Source of the DNA: CAYSDH01 sp964429805 | Lineage (GTDB): Bacteria; Bacteroidota; Bacteroidia; Flavobacteriales_D; JABDKJ01 | NCBI GenBank assembly: GCA_964429805.1 | Contig: CAYSDH010000038.1 | Location: 1 to 29,713, forward strand | Direction: 5' to 3' | Length of the DNA: 29,713 bases | Shown: positions 1 to 11,600 of the stretch, piece by piece | Layout of the letters: every line of letters starts with the position of its first letter | Position numbering within the stretch: the stretch's first letter is position 1 | Translations under genes and position numbers: made by a program | The notes under the pieces: model-generated | The model's input: the letters and a program-made list of their open reading frames with translations, nothing else | Told to the model about the DNA's origin: nothing | Database searches by the model: none

Positions 1-13
1 CAGCCTTTTTTTA

Positions 14-33
14 ACGGAGCACATATGCTCCGT
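14..33. repeat. Perfect inverted repeat upstream of the TPR gene
   Basis: Arms ACGGAGCA and TGCTCCGT (8 bp each) flank a 4-nt CATA spacer. A run of seven T (6-12) lies before it and none follows, so it is not a standard Rho-independent terminator on either strand. The preceding 'cagcc' plus T-run may be the tail of a terminator whose left arm lies outside the window. The repeat could be an operator or an mRNA hairpin for the TPR gene. Confidence 0.45.
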
Positions 34-65
34 GCTATTAATTGACCATTAAAAATCAAATTATC

Positions 66-587
66 ATGGCCACTACATACACATGGGCTAATGAGTACAT
101 AAAAGTGATAGACCGCCTCTGGGAAGAGGATGCGTATGACGAGGGAAAACAAGTCTTGGACAGCATTTTGCTTGAAGAGCCTGACTTTGCAAAGGCACAT
201 GCCTATGCCGGTTGGTACGCACATTATCAAAGCAAGGATAGGAAGTTGGCAAGGTTGCACTACGAGCTCGCCTTGAAGTTCGAACCTAGTTTGGGCTATA
301 CCTATTATCACTTTGCAGAATTACTCATTGAGCAAAAAGACGAAGCAAGAATGAAGCAACTTTTGGACCTTGGAATGGACCAAGAAGATGCGGACAAGGC
401 AAATTTGTACAATGACTTTGGAAGAGTGCTTGAGATGAACGGAAAGTTTGAGCAGGCTTCCGCATTCTACAAAGAAGGACTAAAGTTTACCATGAACTAT
501 TTCACTATGCAGAATATGAAAGCGAATAGGAAGAGGGTAAGATCTAAGTATCACTTGTTTGGAAGATGGTATTCATTCTTACTGTAA
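66..587 (+). CDS. TPR-repeat protein of unknown function
   Basis: A 173-residue soluble protein with no signal peptide or membrane segment. It is almost entirely helical, with tetratricopeptide-type spacing: helix pairs such as YDEGKQVLDSILLEEPDFAKAH, LARLHYELALKFEPSLGYTYYHFAELL and NLYNDFGRVLEMNGKFEQASAFYKEGLKF carry the A/G/Y/F/P positions of about three to four TPR units. The C-terminus is basic (ANRKRVRSKYHLFGRWYSFLL). I chose ATG 66; an in-frame TTG at 42 would add eight residues (MTIKNQII) that look like leader. TPR proteins are scaffolds for protein-protein contacts, so a partner-binding role is likely, but nothing nearby names the partner. A strong terminator follows directly, so it is the last gene of its transcript. 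Confidence 0.8.
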   Translation: MATTYTWANEYIKVIDRLWEEDAYDEGKQVLDSILLEEPDFAKAHAYAGWYAHYQSKDRKLARLHYELALKFEPSLGYTYYHFAELLIEQKDEARMKQLLDLGMDQEDADKANLYNDFGRVLEMNGKFEQASAFYKEGLKFTMNYFTMQNMKANRKRVRSKYHLFGRWYSFLL

Positions 588-592
588 AACAC

Positions 593-624
593 AGGCCCAT
601 TTGATTTTTCAAATGGGCCTTTTT
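593..624 (+). terminator. Rho-independent terminator of the TPR gene
   Basis: A 12-bp perfect stem (AGGCCCATTTGA / TCAAATGGGCCT) with a TTTT loop is followed by a T-run (620-624). It starts six nt after the TAA stop. Flanking AACAC...GTGTT can extend the stem. Confidence 0.9.
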
Positions 625-711
625 GTGTTCCGCTTCAAAAGAGTTCATGAGTGAATTCTTTTTTTATGTCGAAAAGCCGTTATAAAATGAAAGCAAAGTC
701 AACACTCCTTC

Positions 712-719
712 TATATTTG
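712..719 (+). promoter_or_regulatory. Bacteroidota -7 box (TATATTTG) for the dehydrogenase gene
   Basis: TATATTTG fits the Bacteroidota -7 consensus TAnnTTTG exactly and ends 4 nt before ATG 724. No TTG is seen 19-21 nt upstream, so the -33 element is weak or absent. The spacing predicts transcription starting at or next to the start codon. Confidence 0.5.
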
Positions 720-723
720 ATAT

Positions 724-1431
724 ATGGATATGAAAGGAAAAAAAGTACTCATCACTGGTGGTAGTTCTGGCATAGGCAAAGCAACAGCCATCGAGATGAT
801 TAAAGAAGGGGCCAAGGTCGTAATCACAGGTAGGAATGAGGATAAACTCAATCAGGTGGCACAAGAAATAATGGCCACACCATTACACTTTGATGTCAGT
901 GACTATGACAAGATTGAAGAAAAGACGGCTGAGGTAATCGCCACTCTAGGTGGCCTAGACGTGCTGATAAACAACGCGGGCATAGGAGATTTTAATCTAC
1001 TTGAAGAAGTAACCATACAGCAATTTCAAAACGTATTTTCTGTCAACGTATTTGGATTGGCGCTGCTCACTCAAGAGGTGGCCAAATACTTTAAAGCGCA
1101 AAGTAGGGGAGATGTGGTCAACATTGCTTCCACTGCTGCGACAAGTGGTTTTTCTCATGGTACCGTATATGCCTCGTCTAAATTTGCTTTGCGTGGCATG
1201 ACAAAATGTTGGCAAGCAGAACTGCGTCCGCATAATATTAGAGTGATGCTAATCAACCCTTCTGAGGTTCCTACTGCGTTTAATAGAGAAGATCGAAGCG
1301 AGCGTGAAGATGAAAAAGGAAAATTAACGGCCTTTGAGATTGCGCACAGTATTATGCATGCGCTAAAGATGGATCCTCGAGGCTTTATCCCAGAACTTAC
1401 TGTTTGGGCAACTAACCCCGCGGCAAACTAA
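724..1431 (+). CDS. Short-chain dehydrogenase/reductase (SDR family)
   Basis: A 235-residue cytoplasmic NAD(P)-dependent oxidoreductase with a full classical SDR signature. The nucleotide-binding glycine motif TGGSSGIGKA is at residues 11-20, NNAG at 83-86, and the active site is S136 (VVNIASTAA), Y149 and K153 (YASSK), with the supporting Asn in FSVNVFG at about 108. R37 after the second strand (TGRNEDK) suggests NADP(H) preference, as in FabG-like enzymes. The length matches the family. The substrate cannot be read from sequence; 3-oxoacyl-ACP reductase-like and alcohol dehydrogenase-like members look the same. ATG 730 is an alternative start (MKGKKVLITG). It is convergent with the DUF2461 gene, with 8 nt between the stops. 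Confidence 0.92.
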   Translation: MDMKGKKVLITGGSSGIGKATAIEMIKEGAKVVITGRNEDKLNQVAQEIMATPLHFDVSDYDKIEEKTAEVIATLGGLDVLINNAGIGDFNLLEEVTIQQFQNVFSVNVFGLALLTQEVAKYFKAQSRGDVVNIASTAATSGFSHGTVYASSKFALRGMTKCWQAELRPHNIRVMLINPSEVPTAFNREDRSEREDEKGKLTAFEIAHSIMHALKMDPRGFIPELTVWATNPAAN

Positions 1432-1439
1432 GACTGCGT

Positions 1440-2123
1440 TTAGTACAGGTCTTCTCCATTGAGGTCGGTGGTGAGGTACATGCTCATGACATCAAAAAAG
1501 GGACGCATGGCTTTAAACGTGGCGTTTATCTCTTTGGCGAAATCTGGACTAGTGACTTGGGCATCGCTCAGCGGTTTCCAAATGATAAACTGTTTGTGGT
1601 TTAACAAGTCTATACTCTCATGTTCTTTGTCCCAACCTTTTGGCGCAGTCTTGAGCTTCTCACCCCGCAGTTCTTCAAACTGGGAGATAAATTTCTTTGA
1701 GCGTAACACTTTTCTTAAAGGCGAATCGTCTAGCGAAATCTGGTCGCGAATCAATTTTAGATCCTCTTTATTTGGACCCCAAAAACCTCCGCCTACCATC
1801 GAAGCCCCAGGTTCGATTTTAAAATAGTAGCCTCCTCTGAGTTTATTTGTCGCTCTGCGAAAGTATCCGGCAAAGTGCTTTTTGTATGGTGACTTGTCTT
1901 TAGAAAATCGCACATCGCGGTATATCCTGTAGATGGCTTTTTTGCCACTAGCCGTATCGATGTGGTCATGCTTGCTCAGCAGCGATAAAATGTCCTGTGC
2001 TGAGTCTTCTACATTCTTCTTTGCCACTTCATAACTGCTCTTGTTATTGGTGAACCAATTTCGGTCATTGTTCTTGGCTAATTTTTTCAGAAATCCTAGA
2101 GTGCTCTTATCTATCTGGCTCAT
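1440..2123 (-). CDS. DUF2461 family protein (TIGR02453-like)
   Basis: A 227-residue soluble protein matching the uncharacterised DUF2461 family. Recognisable features are the N-terminal helix with FLKKLAKNNDRNWFTNNKSSYE (roughly residues 11-32), the RIYRDVRFSKDKSPYKKHFAGYFRR core (about 66-90), and the PGASMVGGGFWGP segment (about 106-118). The family has no established biochemical function; members are widespread single genes in Bacteroidota and Actinobacteria. The length is normal and nothing is broken. It has its own promoter just upstream and converges on the SDR gene. Confidence 0.88.
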   Translation of the reverse strand: MSQIDKSTLGFLKKLAKNNDRNWFTNNKSSYEVAKKNVEDSAQDILSLLSKHDHIDTASGKKAIYRIYRDVRFSKDKSPYKKHFAGYFRRATNKLRGGYYFKIEPGASMVGGGFWGPNKEDLKLIRDQISLDDSPLRKVLRSKKFISQFEELRGEKLKTAPKGWDKEHESIDLLNHKQFIIWKPLSDAQVTSPDFAKEINATFKAMRPFFDVMSMYLTTDLNGEDLY

Positions 2124-2128
2124 GTATG

Positions 2129-2159
2129 CGAAAATAGCATCTGTGGTTTTTTCAGCAAA
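2129..2159 (-). promoter_or_regulatory. Promoter of the DUF2461 gene (TTTG-N19-TATTTTCG)
   Basis: On the minus strand TTTG (2159-2156) is followed after 19 nt by TATTTTCG (2136-2129), a one-mismatch form of the Bacteroidota TAnnTTTG -7 box at consensus spacing. The -7 box ends 5 nt before ATG 2123, so the transcript should be leaderless or nearly so. Confidence 0.55.
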
Positions 2160-2663
2160 AGCGGTTTTAGTAGAGTATTTTCTGTGAATAAAATGTGGAA
2201 AAGGTAGATGGCCTCACCCTATGGGGTGATTTTATGTGCTTTGTGTGATAATTTATCTCAAAAGACTTGACAATTCATGGAGCAAATAGCTAGGTTCGTC
2301 TTGTATTTGAAATAATTGGTCTTGAATTCAACAAATGATGTATCCAAACCGACCATCTAAAGAGAAGCGAATCAATACTTCAAGTACAACCAACAAACCT
2401 CGAAACAACTATTTAATATCTAAGAAAGCGATTAACACGCAATAGAACCAAAAACCACTACCAACTGTCCCAGTGTATGTCACTGAGTTAGTTACCTAAG
2501 TTTTAAGATTTTTTCCGCACTAGCGACTTGCTGTGTACAGCCATTTTTTGGCCTCAACACAGACTTGTTCTCTGGTGGTCCTCCTTGACTTTAAAAAACA
2601 AGATAAGTTGAGGAAGGTCTTGCGGGCATTATAAACAGTAGATAAATAAACAATTCAAAAATT
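2160..2663. other. Gene-free stretch upstream of the giant gene
   Basis: About 500 nt with no convincing ORF on either strand. It holds a short inverted repeat TCACCC/GGGTGA around 2213-2229, an A/C-rich unstructured stretch (about 2330-2460), CAGTG-N5-CACTG at 2471-2485, and GCTG-N4-CAGC followed by a T-run near 2530-2550. I see no riboswitch consensus. It is probably promoter plus a long leader for the 14.6-kb gene. Confidence 0.5.
2267..2298 (+). promoter_or_regulatory. Candidate promoter for the giant gene (TTGACA-N18-TAGGTTCG)
   Basis: TTG at 2267-2269 (as TTGACA) and TAGGTTCG at 2291-2298 are 21 nt apart (TTG to TA), in the Bacteroidota range. The -7 variant TAnnTTCG is the same one seen before the DUF2461, rhodanese and recQ genes. 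It would leave a leader of about 360 nt, so a closer promoter cannot be excluded. Confidence 0.3.
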
Positions 2664-5600
2664 ATGAAACATTTAATACCAAATGTATCATATATGAAAG
2701 GCAGGCAAGTTCCTTTCACATCATTCTTCGACAGTTGTCGTAAGAATATTGTGACGGCTCTCGTTGCTCTTGTCCTCATATTTGGTACGAGCGCCTTGAG
2801 TGCGCAATCGCAGGATTTAGATACTCCTGCATCATGTGAAACGGGTTTAGTCGCCTTTCCAGACCTCTCCACCACAGCGGGTGCAGTGAATCAGGGGCAA
2901 GGAGATGATGCCTTGTTCACTGTCACGTTGCCATTTACCTACAGTTTTGCTGGAGGTGCGGAATCAACGACTGCGGTCATTTCCACTAATGGACATGTAG
3001 GTTCGTCTGGTAATCCCAGTGATTTTTCAAATTCTTGTCCAGCCCCTGACGTTTCTTTTACAGATGGTCGGTTAGGACTCTATCATGACGATCTTGATAT
3101 GGAGCTTGGTTCGGCTAGTTTTGTCTGGACCATGTCATGGGCAGCTGGAGATGCTGGTCATCCTGGTCACCCGACAGAGGGTACTTCCTTGGCCGCCTAC
3201 ATGGTGCATTGGGATGATGCCCAAGATTGGCCTGGATTTGTAGCTCCTGCAGCATCGGATGTTTTTGACTTTGCAGTGCTCTTGTACGAAGATGGTTCGG
3301 CAGCAATGCTCTACGGACCAAATATGGTCAATGCCGATCAAGCTGGCGCATCTGTCTATGCCGATGGCCCAGCAGGAACGCAAAACATGTTCAGCTGTAA
3401 TACTGCTGCGCAGGTCAACTGTGATGTGTTGTTTGTAGCAAAGAGTACAGAATGTGACATCACTTTGTTCAATTGCCCTTTGACTACTGCGCTCAATGTC
3501 GATCTCGATTGTTCAGACAATTTGATTGCAGATTATACTGGCGCTGTCCAATTGGACAACCCATGTGGTCGAGTACTGACTTTTACTCAGTCGCCAGCGG
3601 CTGCTACTACTATTGATGCGCATCCAGATGCGCCTTTTGCAGATGGAGACGTAATGACTGTGACAGTGACTGTGACAGACGAAGACCTCAATACCTATGA
3701 CTGTCTTGTAGATGTGACCTTGAATGACTCGGAGTTCACTCCGATTCAGTGTCTTGATAGTCAGGTGCAAGAGATTGCAGCTGATTGTGGCAATGCCGTT
3801 GTCCCTGATTTCAGACTAATGGCCGGTGTAAACAATGGGTGTAACAGCATAGCCGACTACACGCAGACTCCTGCACCAGGAACACTTTTGAGTACTATAG
3901 CCGGATTGACCCCAGCAGATGGAGAGTCATACATGGTAGATATAACAGTGACTGGAAATCCACTTCCTTGTGATCCTTTTGCAGTGACACTCGATGTCAC
4001 TCAGCCATTTACGCTTACTGGTTGCCCAACTGATATCGCGGCAACAACTGATGGTGGCGATTGCACGGCTACTGTAACATGGACTGCTCCAACGGCTGCA
4101 CCAGCCTGTGGGTCGGCTGTAAGTATGGTCGCTTCACACATGTCTGGAGAATCTTTCCCGATCGGATCGACTCAAGTGACATTGAAGTACTATGATGACA
4201 ATGGAAATATCGAAAACTGTTTCTTTGATGTCATCGTTACTGATGACGATGCACCAACTGTTGATTCATGTCCTGGTGACATGACACTCACTACTGATGC
4301 TGATGATTGCAATGTCAATCACTCATACGCTATCCCTACTTTCTCAGACAACTGCGCGGTTTCAAGCGTAGCATTGATTTCAGGACTCGCTCCTGATTCT
4401 GACTTTCCAGTAGGAACGACAACAGTGATTTGGAGAGCATCTGATGCTTTCGGAAATACTACTGACTGCACATTTGATGTCACTGTGACTGATGATGATG
4501 CACCACTTGCACTTAACTGTGCTGCTGCTGTCGAGTTGAGCTTCAACCTCGATTGTGACAATGTGAACACACCTTCTTTACCAGACTACTCTGGTCTACC
4601 ACAATTCGTAGACAATTGCGGAATCGTATCAGTGGCTCAGTCACCTGCTGCAGGTACTGCATTGAACACATTGACTGCATCCCCATTTGTTGATGGAGCT
4701 ACGTTTATGGTAACTATTACAGCGACAGATGCTGCTGGACTCTCAGTTGATTGTGACATTACTGTGACACTTAATGATGAGATTGGACCGCACATCGCTT
4801 GTCCTGGTGATCAGACTTCACTTTCGTCAGTAGACGGAAATGGAATGTGTGATTTCACTCTTCCTGATTATACTGCTTCTTCTGCGGCAGGAGTACTTTG
4901 TGGAAACGAATCTGCAACAGTTACTCAAAGCCCATTAGCTGGAACAGTGTTCCCAAATGCGAATGGTACTACACAGACTATTACACTCACTGCGACTGAT
5001 GGTTCTGGTAACACAGAGTCTTGCACATTTGTTGTGAGCTTTGTTGATGACACAAAGCCGGTACTTGGTGCTGGTGTTTGTAATGACCCAGCCCCATTCT
5101 TGTTGGCTCCTGGAGATTGCATCGCGTCTATCACATTGACTCCTCCTGTAACGGAAGACAACTGTGATACTGATCCATTAGAGTTTGGTGTGCGTGCAGA
5201 TGGAGGTCCAGACCTTACTGCAGCTAACGCTTACACAGGAGACTTCTCTCCATGTGATACTGAGGTAACATGGTTCTCTACTGATGAAAACGGCAACGTG
5301 AGCGATGCGCTATGCACTGTCAACGTGACAGTGACTGAGCCAGACAATCAGCAGAATCAGCCAAACGCTTTATGCAAAGGAGTAATCAACCTTGGTCTTG
5401 ATGACGAAGGAAAAGTAACGCTTTGCGCGACAGACGTAAATGACGGAAGTTCTGACGCCTGTACTACTGATTTGACATTTAACATCGTTCGTTCTGATGC
5501 TTCTGGTGCAGACCTTCCTGGTGAAGTGAGAGCAGAGTGCATCACATTTGGATGTGATGATATAGGAGATAATTGGGTATGCTTGAAAGTGACTGATTGT

Positions 5601-8600
5601 AGTGGAAACGAAAGTTTCTGTACTACTCAAGTGGTCATTGAAGAGAAGCGTTTCCCGTATATCGAATGCCCCGGAGAAATCCAGATCGAATGCGATATGG
5701 ACAATGATGGAGATCCTCTACCATTTGCAGTAGGTAATTTACCTGCTCACTTGCCGAACTACCCTCAGGCTAACACGCCTGTGGACCTTGCCGTCCTCCA
5801 AGCGTGGGCAGCTGCAGGATACGGACTTGGGACTCCTTCACCGGGGCAGAATGCTGCAACGGGAATCACAGGATTGCCATTGGCGTATGATAACTGTGGA
5901 GCAACAGTAACTTATGAAAACGAGTACTTCCTAGTGGATGGAACTGGTCCATTAAGTTATACTTCTGACCTCCCTATTAATGATCCACATGAGTGTGATC
6001 ATCACAACTATGACATCAAGCGTACATGGACAGTGACTGACAACTTTGGTCGTTCTGCTTCATGCGAGCAGTGGATCAGAGTAAGAGATACAACCGACCC
6101 AGTAATTGCCGCTAATGGTATTGCAGATGCAACACTTGAGTGCTCTGATGCTGCTGGTCTTGCTGCTGCATTGGCTCCTGAGCCAACTGCATCAGATAAC
6201 TGCTGGTTGTCTTACTTCGAGCTTGAAGAAGATAATTCTGACGCACCAGAGATGCTTGATTGTATCGCAACTGGATTCCACTCACGTATTACACGTACGT
6301 GGAGAGCTGAAGATGCATGTGGTAATGAGTCTATGTTGACTCAGGTCATCAACTTCGTTGATACAACTGACCCACTTCTTACAGTATCTCATGATGGAAC
6401 TGATTACACCGGAGTAGTTGGAAATGCATTCACGGTCAATACTGACCCAGGATTGTGCAACGCTGTAGTGAGCTTCTCACTAACATCATCTGACAATTGT
6501 GATGCTGATCTTTTAGACGGTTATTCACTAGATGTAAATGGTGTTCCTGGTAATATCGTATTCCTTAATGGTACCACTACCTTCTCTCAAGTTCTTGATA
6601 AAGGACTTAACGAGCTTGGTTTCGGTGTTATTGATGATTGTGGTAACCAGACTTTTGTGACTATTGATGTTACTGTACTTGACAATGAGGCTCCTGCCTT
6701 TGCAGATTGTACAGAAGACACATATACATTCTTTACATCTAACGCTGATGTGCCAGTAGGAGAAGGAAACATTACTGACTGTCAAGCGACTGTTCAGATT
6801 CAGGTTCCTCCATTCCAAGACAACTGTCCGTTTACTATGGGCGCCATGTCTGGTTCTGTTGAAATGATGATCACACCACAAGTTGGTACGATGATTCTTG
6901 CTGGAACTAACTTTTCACCATTTGTTGGTGCTTGGGTTGATGTTTCAGGAGATCCTAATAATCAGCTTCAAGGTAGAATGCCAATCGGAACTCACATTGT
7001 TGAGTTCAGAATGACTGATGCTGCTGGTAACATGTCAGTGTCTAACTGTATGTATACCATCATTGTCACTGACGATCAGAATCCTACTATTACTTGTCCT
7101 GGTGCATTTAATGCCCTCTTGTCTGATGACGTTGCTGCCGATGGAGATTGCACATTCACATTTACAGATGGTTTGAACGGACTTGCCTCTATCATTCCAA
7201 CTATTGATGATAACTGTGAGTACACATTTGATGTGGCTTACTCAGGTGCAACTACAGGTACTCTGTCTGACATAGACAATGCGAATGGACTTGATATCAC
7301 ACTTAATGAGGGTAACACGTCATTCCTTTACACAGCTACTGATGATGCAGGTAACACGGTTCAGTGTTCTTTCTCAGTAACTGTTATTGATGACATCAAT
7401 CCTACAATCACTTGTCCAGCTGGACCATTTGTTGGTTCTACGGATCCAGGTATGTGCACGTATACTTTAGATGTCTCACCAGTTGTTTCTGATAACTGTG
7501 CTGTAGACTACGTAGAGTATACCATGACTGGTGGAACTGCTGCAAGCGGTACAATCCTCTTTGCAGATTTAGCTGCTGAGTTAGCGGCTTATCCATTCCA
7601 GGTTGGTACTACTAATGTAACGTACAGAGTATTTGACACGAGTGGAAACTCTGACATGTGCTCATATACAGTTACAGTTACTGATGACGAAGACCCAGTT
7701 GCCGCTTGCCCAGGTGACTATGTGGTTGGTACATCAGGTACAATCTATACCAATGGAGAGACTGGCGCGACTATCGCTATTCCAGTATTGCCTTCTGGTG
7801 GATTGACTGACACTGGTGCAGATTGTAAGACTACAATTGCTGGTCTTAATGTCTTGACTACTGACAACTGTTGTGTGTCAAGTGTTCAGTATCGTATTCA
7901 GAATGCTGATGGAACGACATTCCAAGATTGGATAGTCGAAGCGAATGACCCACAAGTGGTGAATGCTGAGCTCGACTTAGATCTTAGTACACAGGATTTC
8001 CCGAAAGGAGATTACACTGTTGAGATCCGTACTTGGGACTGTTACATGAATGAAGGACTGTGCAGCTTTGACGTCTCAATCTTTGATGATGAGAAGCCAG
8101 CATTTACAGATTGTCCTGCAAGTCAGTCTGTCAACTCTATTGATACAGATTGTCATCAGACAGTATTCTGGACACAGCCTATAGATGCAAACATCGTTGA
8201 CAACTGCCTCGCAGATTGTGGTGTTGATGCGATTGTTGGACCATGGGTTTCTACAGATGCTGATCAAGATGAAGCTGACGTAGATGCTGATGTTGTAATC
8301 ATCGAGCAGTCTAACGGAAACGCAAATGCTGACTTCCCAGTTGGAGACAGATTTGTGAAGTACTATGTAGAAGATGCCTCAGGTAACCGTGAGTACTGCA
8401 TATTCAAAGTGACTGTTAATGACGTAACTCCTCCAACTGTAGCAAACTGCGCAGCAACTCAGGAGTTAAACTTTAACGTTGACTGTGCTCAAGGAATGCC
8501 GGTTCTACCGAACTACACAGGTCTTCCACAGTTTGACGACAACTGTTCTATTACTTCTGTTACTCAGTCACCAGCTATCGGAGCTGACCTTTCTACTGTC

Positions 8601-11600
8601 TTTGCGAGCATCGCTGATGGAGAAAGTGCTACGATTACTGTGACTGGAACTGACACAGGTGGACAGACTGTTAGCTGTATGATTACAGTAACGCTTAATG
8701 ATAATGTTGGACCGCACATTGCTTGTCCTGGTGACCAGACAGTCTTCTCGGCTGACGCTGGAGACGGGTCTTGCATATTGACGCTTCCTGATTTCACTGG
8801 TCTTGCTACTGCAGGTGTCTTATGTGGAAACGAACAAGCGACTGTGACTCAGTCACCGATTGCTGGAACAACGTATGACGCGTCTGCTACTGGTTCAGTA
8901 ATGGTAACGTTAACTGCTGCTGATGCTTCAGGTAACACTGAAGACTGCACCTTTGAAGTAACGTTTGAAGACAATTCAGCACCAACACTTCTAGATCCTG
9001 CTACATGTGTGGACCCTGCAGAAGTACTACTTGCTGCTGGTGATTGTGAAGCAACTATCGTTGTGACTCCACCTGTTGTGATTGATAACTGTGATGCTGC
9101 TCCTGCAGTAATCGGTCTTCGAGATGACGGAGGTGCTCCATTGACAGCTGAGAATTTCTACACAGGAGTATTCTCTCCATGTGACACGGAGATTTCTTGG
9201 TACGCTATTGATGTTGACGGAAACGAGTCTGAGATTCTGTGCACTGTTACAGTTACTGTAACTGAGCCGTTGAATCAGCTCAATCAGCCTAATGCTATCT
9301 GTTCTGATGTAACAGCAAACTTGACTGACAATGGTACAGTTGAAGTATGTGTTGCTTCGCTAGGTGTAACGTCTAACGATGCATGTACTGATGACATTGA
9401 GATATTCATGTCTCTTGCTGATGACAATGGAAACCACATTATTGGTGCTCCTGAATTTGACTGCATCACATTTACGTGTGATGATCTTGGAAACAACTTC
9501 ATCTGCGTTCGCGTAGTAGATTGTTCTGGAAACCAGTCATTCTGTACATCAGCTGTGAATGTCCAAGACAAGGCGATACCTTACATCGCATGTCCTGCAG
9601 ACATCACTATAGAGTGTGACAATGACAACGGAGGTGACCCATTAGCATTTGACGGAACTCTACCTGCTCACGCAGCTGGATTCCCTGCAGCTAATACACC
9701 ATCTGACCTAGCGGCTCACGCTAACTGGTTGGCGAACTTTACAGTAACGTCTCCAGGTCAAGATGCTGCAAACGGTATCACTGGATTGCCATTGGCTCAA
9801 GACAATTGTGAAGCAACTGTTTCATATGTAAATGAGTACTTCTACTTTGACGGAGCAACAAGAGTTGGTCCTGTTGATTACAACTCAACATTGCCGATTA
9901 ATGATCCGCATGAGTGTGAGCATCACAACTATGAGATAGAGCGTACATGGACTGTTGTCGATGCACAAGGTCTGTCTGTGTCTTGTACACAGTTGATTAC
10001 AGTGCAAGACACTGAAGCTCCAGTAATCTCTCCAAATGGAATTGCGGATGCAACACTTGAGTGTAGTGACGCTGTTGGTATTGCTGCCGCATTGGCACCA
10101 GAGCCTACAGCAGATGATAACTGTTACTTGGCTTCATTCGAGATGACTTTCGACAACTCAGGTTCTCCTGAAATGCTCGATTGTATCGCGACTGGATTCA
10201 CATCACGTATCACTCGTGAGTGGACGGCTATAGATGCATGTGGTAACACAGAAGTATTGACTCAGATCATCAATCTACAGGATACGACAGATCCTACCTT
10301 GACAGTTACTGCTGCTGGTAGTTCGTTCTCTGCTGTTGGTGGTACAGTATTCGTTGACACTGACCCAGGATTGTGTACTGCTTCAGTAGACTTCTCTTTG
10401 GCCATGAGCGACAACTGTGATGCTGACTTGATGAGCGGTATGACTGTTACGCATAACGGTTCACTACTTCAGAACTTGAACTTCAATAATCCTACAACTC
10501 TTGAGATAGTTCTTGAGAAAGGAGATAACACATTGAGCTTCCAAGTTGCTGATGACTGTGATAACTCTACTCAGGTAGCATTCATTGTTACTGTTATGGA
10601 TAATGAAGATCCGGCATTTGCTGACTGTACAGAAGGCACTTACACATTCTTTACTTCTGACGCTGATGTGCCAGTGAGTGAAAGTGATGTGACTGATTGT
10701 GCTGCGCTTGTTGGTATTGATGTGCCACCATTCCAAGACAACTGTCCACAGGGAGCAGGTGCTGTATTTATGCAGCTAACGCTTGATGCTGGAACTACTT
10801 TGGATGCTGCTGATGCATTAAACATCTACACACTTGGATTTGTTCAAGTTGATGCTGTTGTATCTAGTCAGATCTTCGGAACATTGCCAGTTGGAACGCA
10901 CACTGTTGAATTCCAAATGACTGATGACTCAGGTAACAACTCGTCAATCTGCTCATACACGTATGACGTAATTGATGACCAGACTCCTATGCTTACATGT
11001 CCAGGTAACGTAGTCGTAAATCTTTCAGAAGATGCGATTAACGATCTTGATTGTGTGTTCAGTTTCATGAACGGTAGCAATGGAGCATCTGCAATCATTC
11101 CTGTCATTAGCGATAACTGTGAGTTTACGTTTGACGCTGAATTCTCTGGAGCAACTTCTGCTACATTGAGCGGTATTGATAATCCACTTGGATTAGACAT
11201 CGACCTTAATGTTGGAACTACTTCAGTAGTATACACAGCAACTGATGATGAAGGAAACAGCATTCAGTGCTCATTTGCAATTGTTGTAATTGATGACATT
11301 GATCCTACTATCACATGTCCATCTGACATCGTTGACGTAGCTGATCTAGATGTATGCTTCAAGACTGTTGACATCACGCCAGCTATCACAGACAACTGTG
11401 AAGGTGGATACGTGGAGTACAACTTGAGCGGTGCTACTGTATTGACAGGTACTATTCCTGTTGATGCTGGAGGATTGACTTCTGCTGTTCTTGCATCTGT
11501 GCAAGCTAACGTAGGTCTCACGTATGTGAACTACACGTACTTCGATGCTGAAGGAAACAGTCAAGACTGTTCATTCACTATCGACATTGCTGATGATCAG

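Noticed and set aside
2530..2550. GCTG-N4-CAGC followed by a T-run as a terminator
   Set aside because: The stem is only 4 bp and no gene on that strand precedes it; too weak to annotate.
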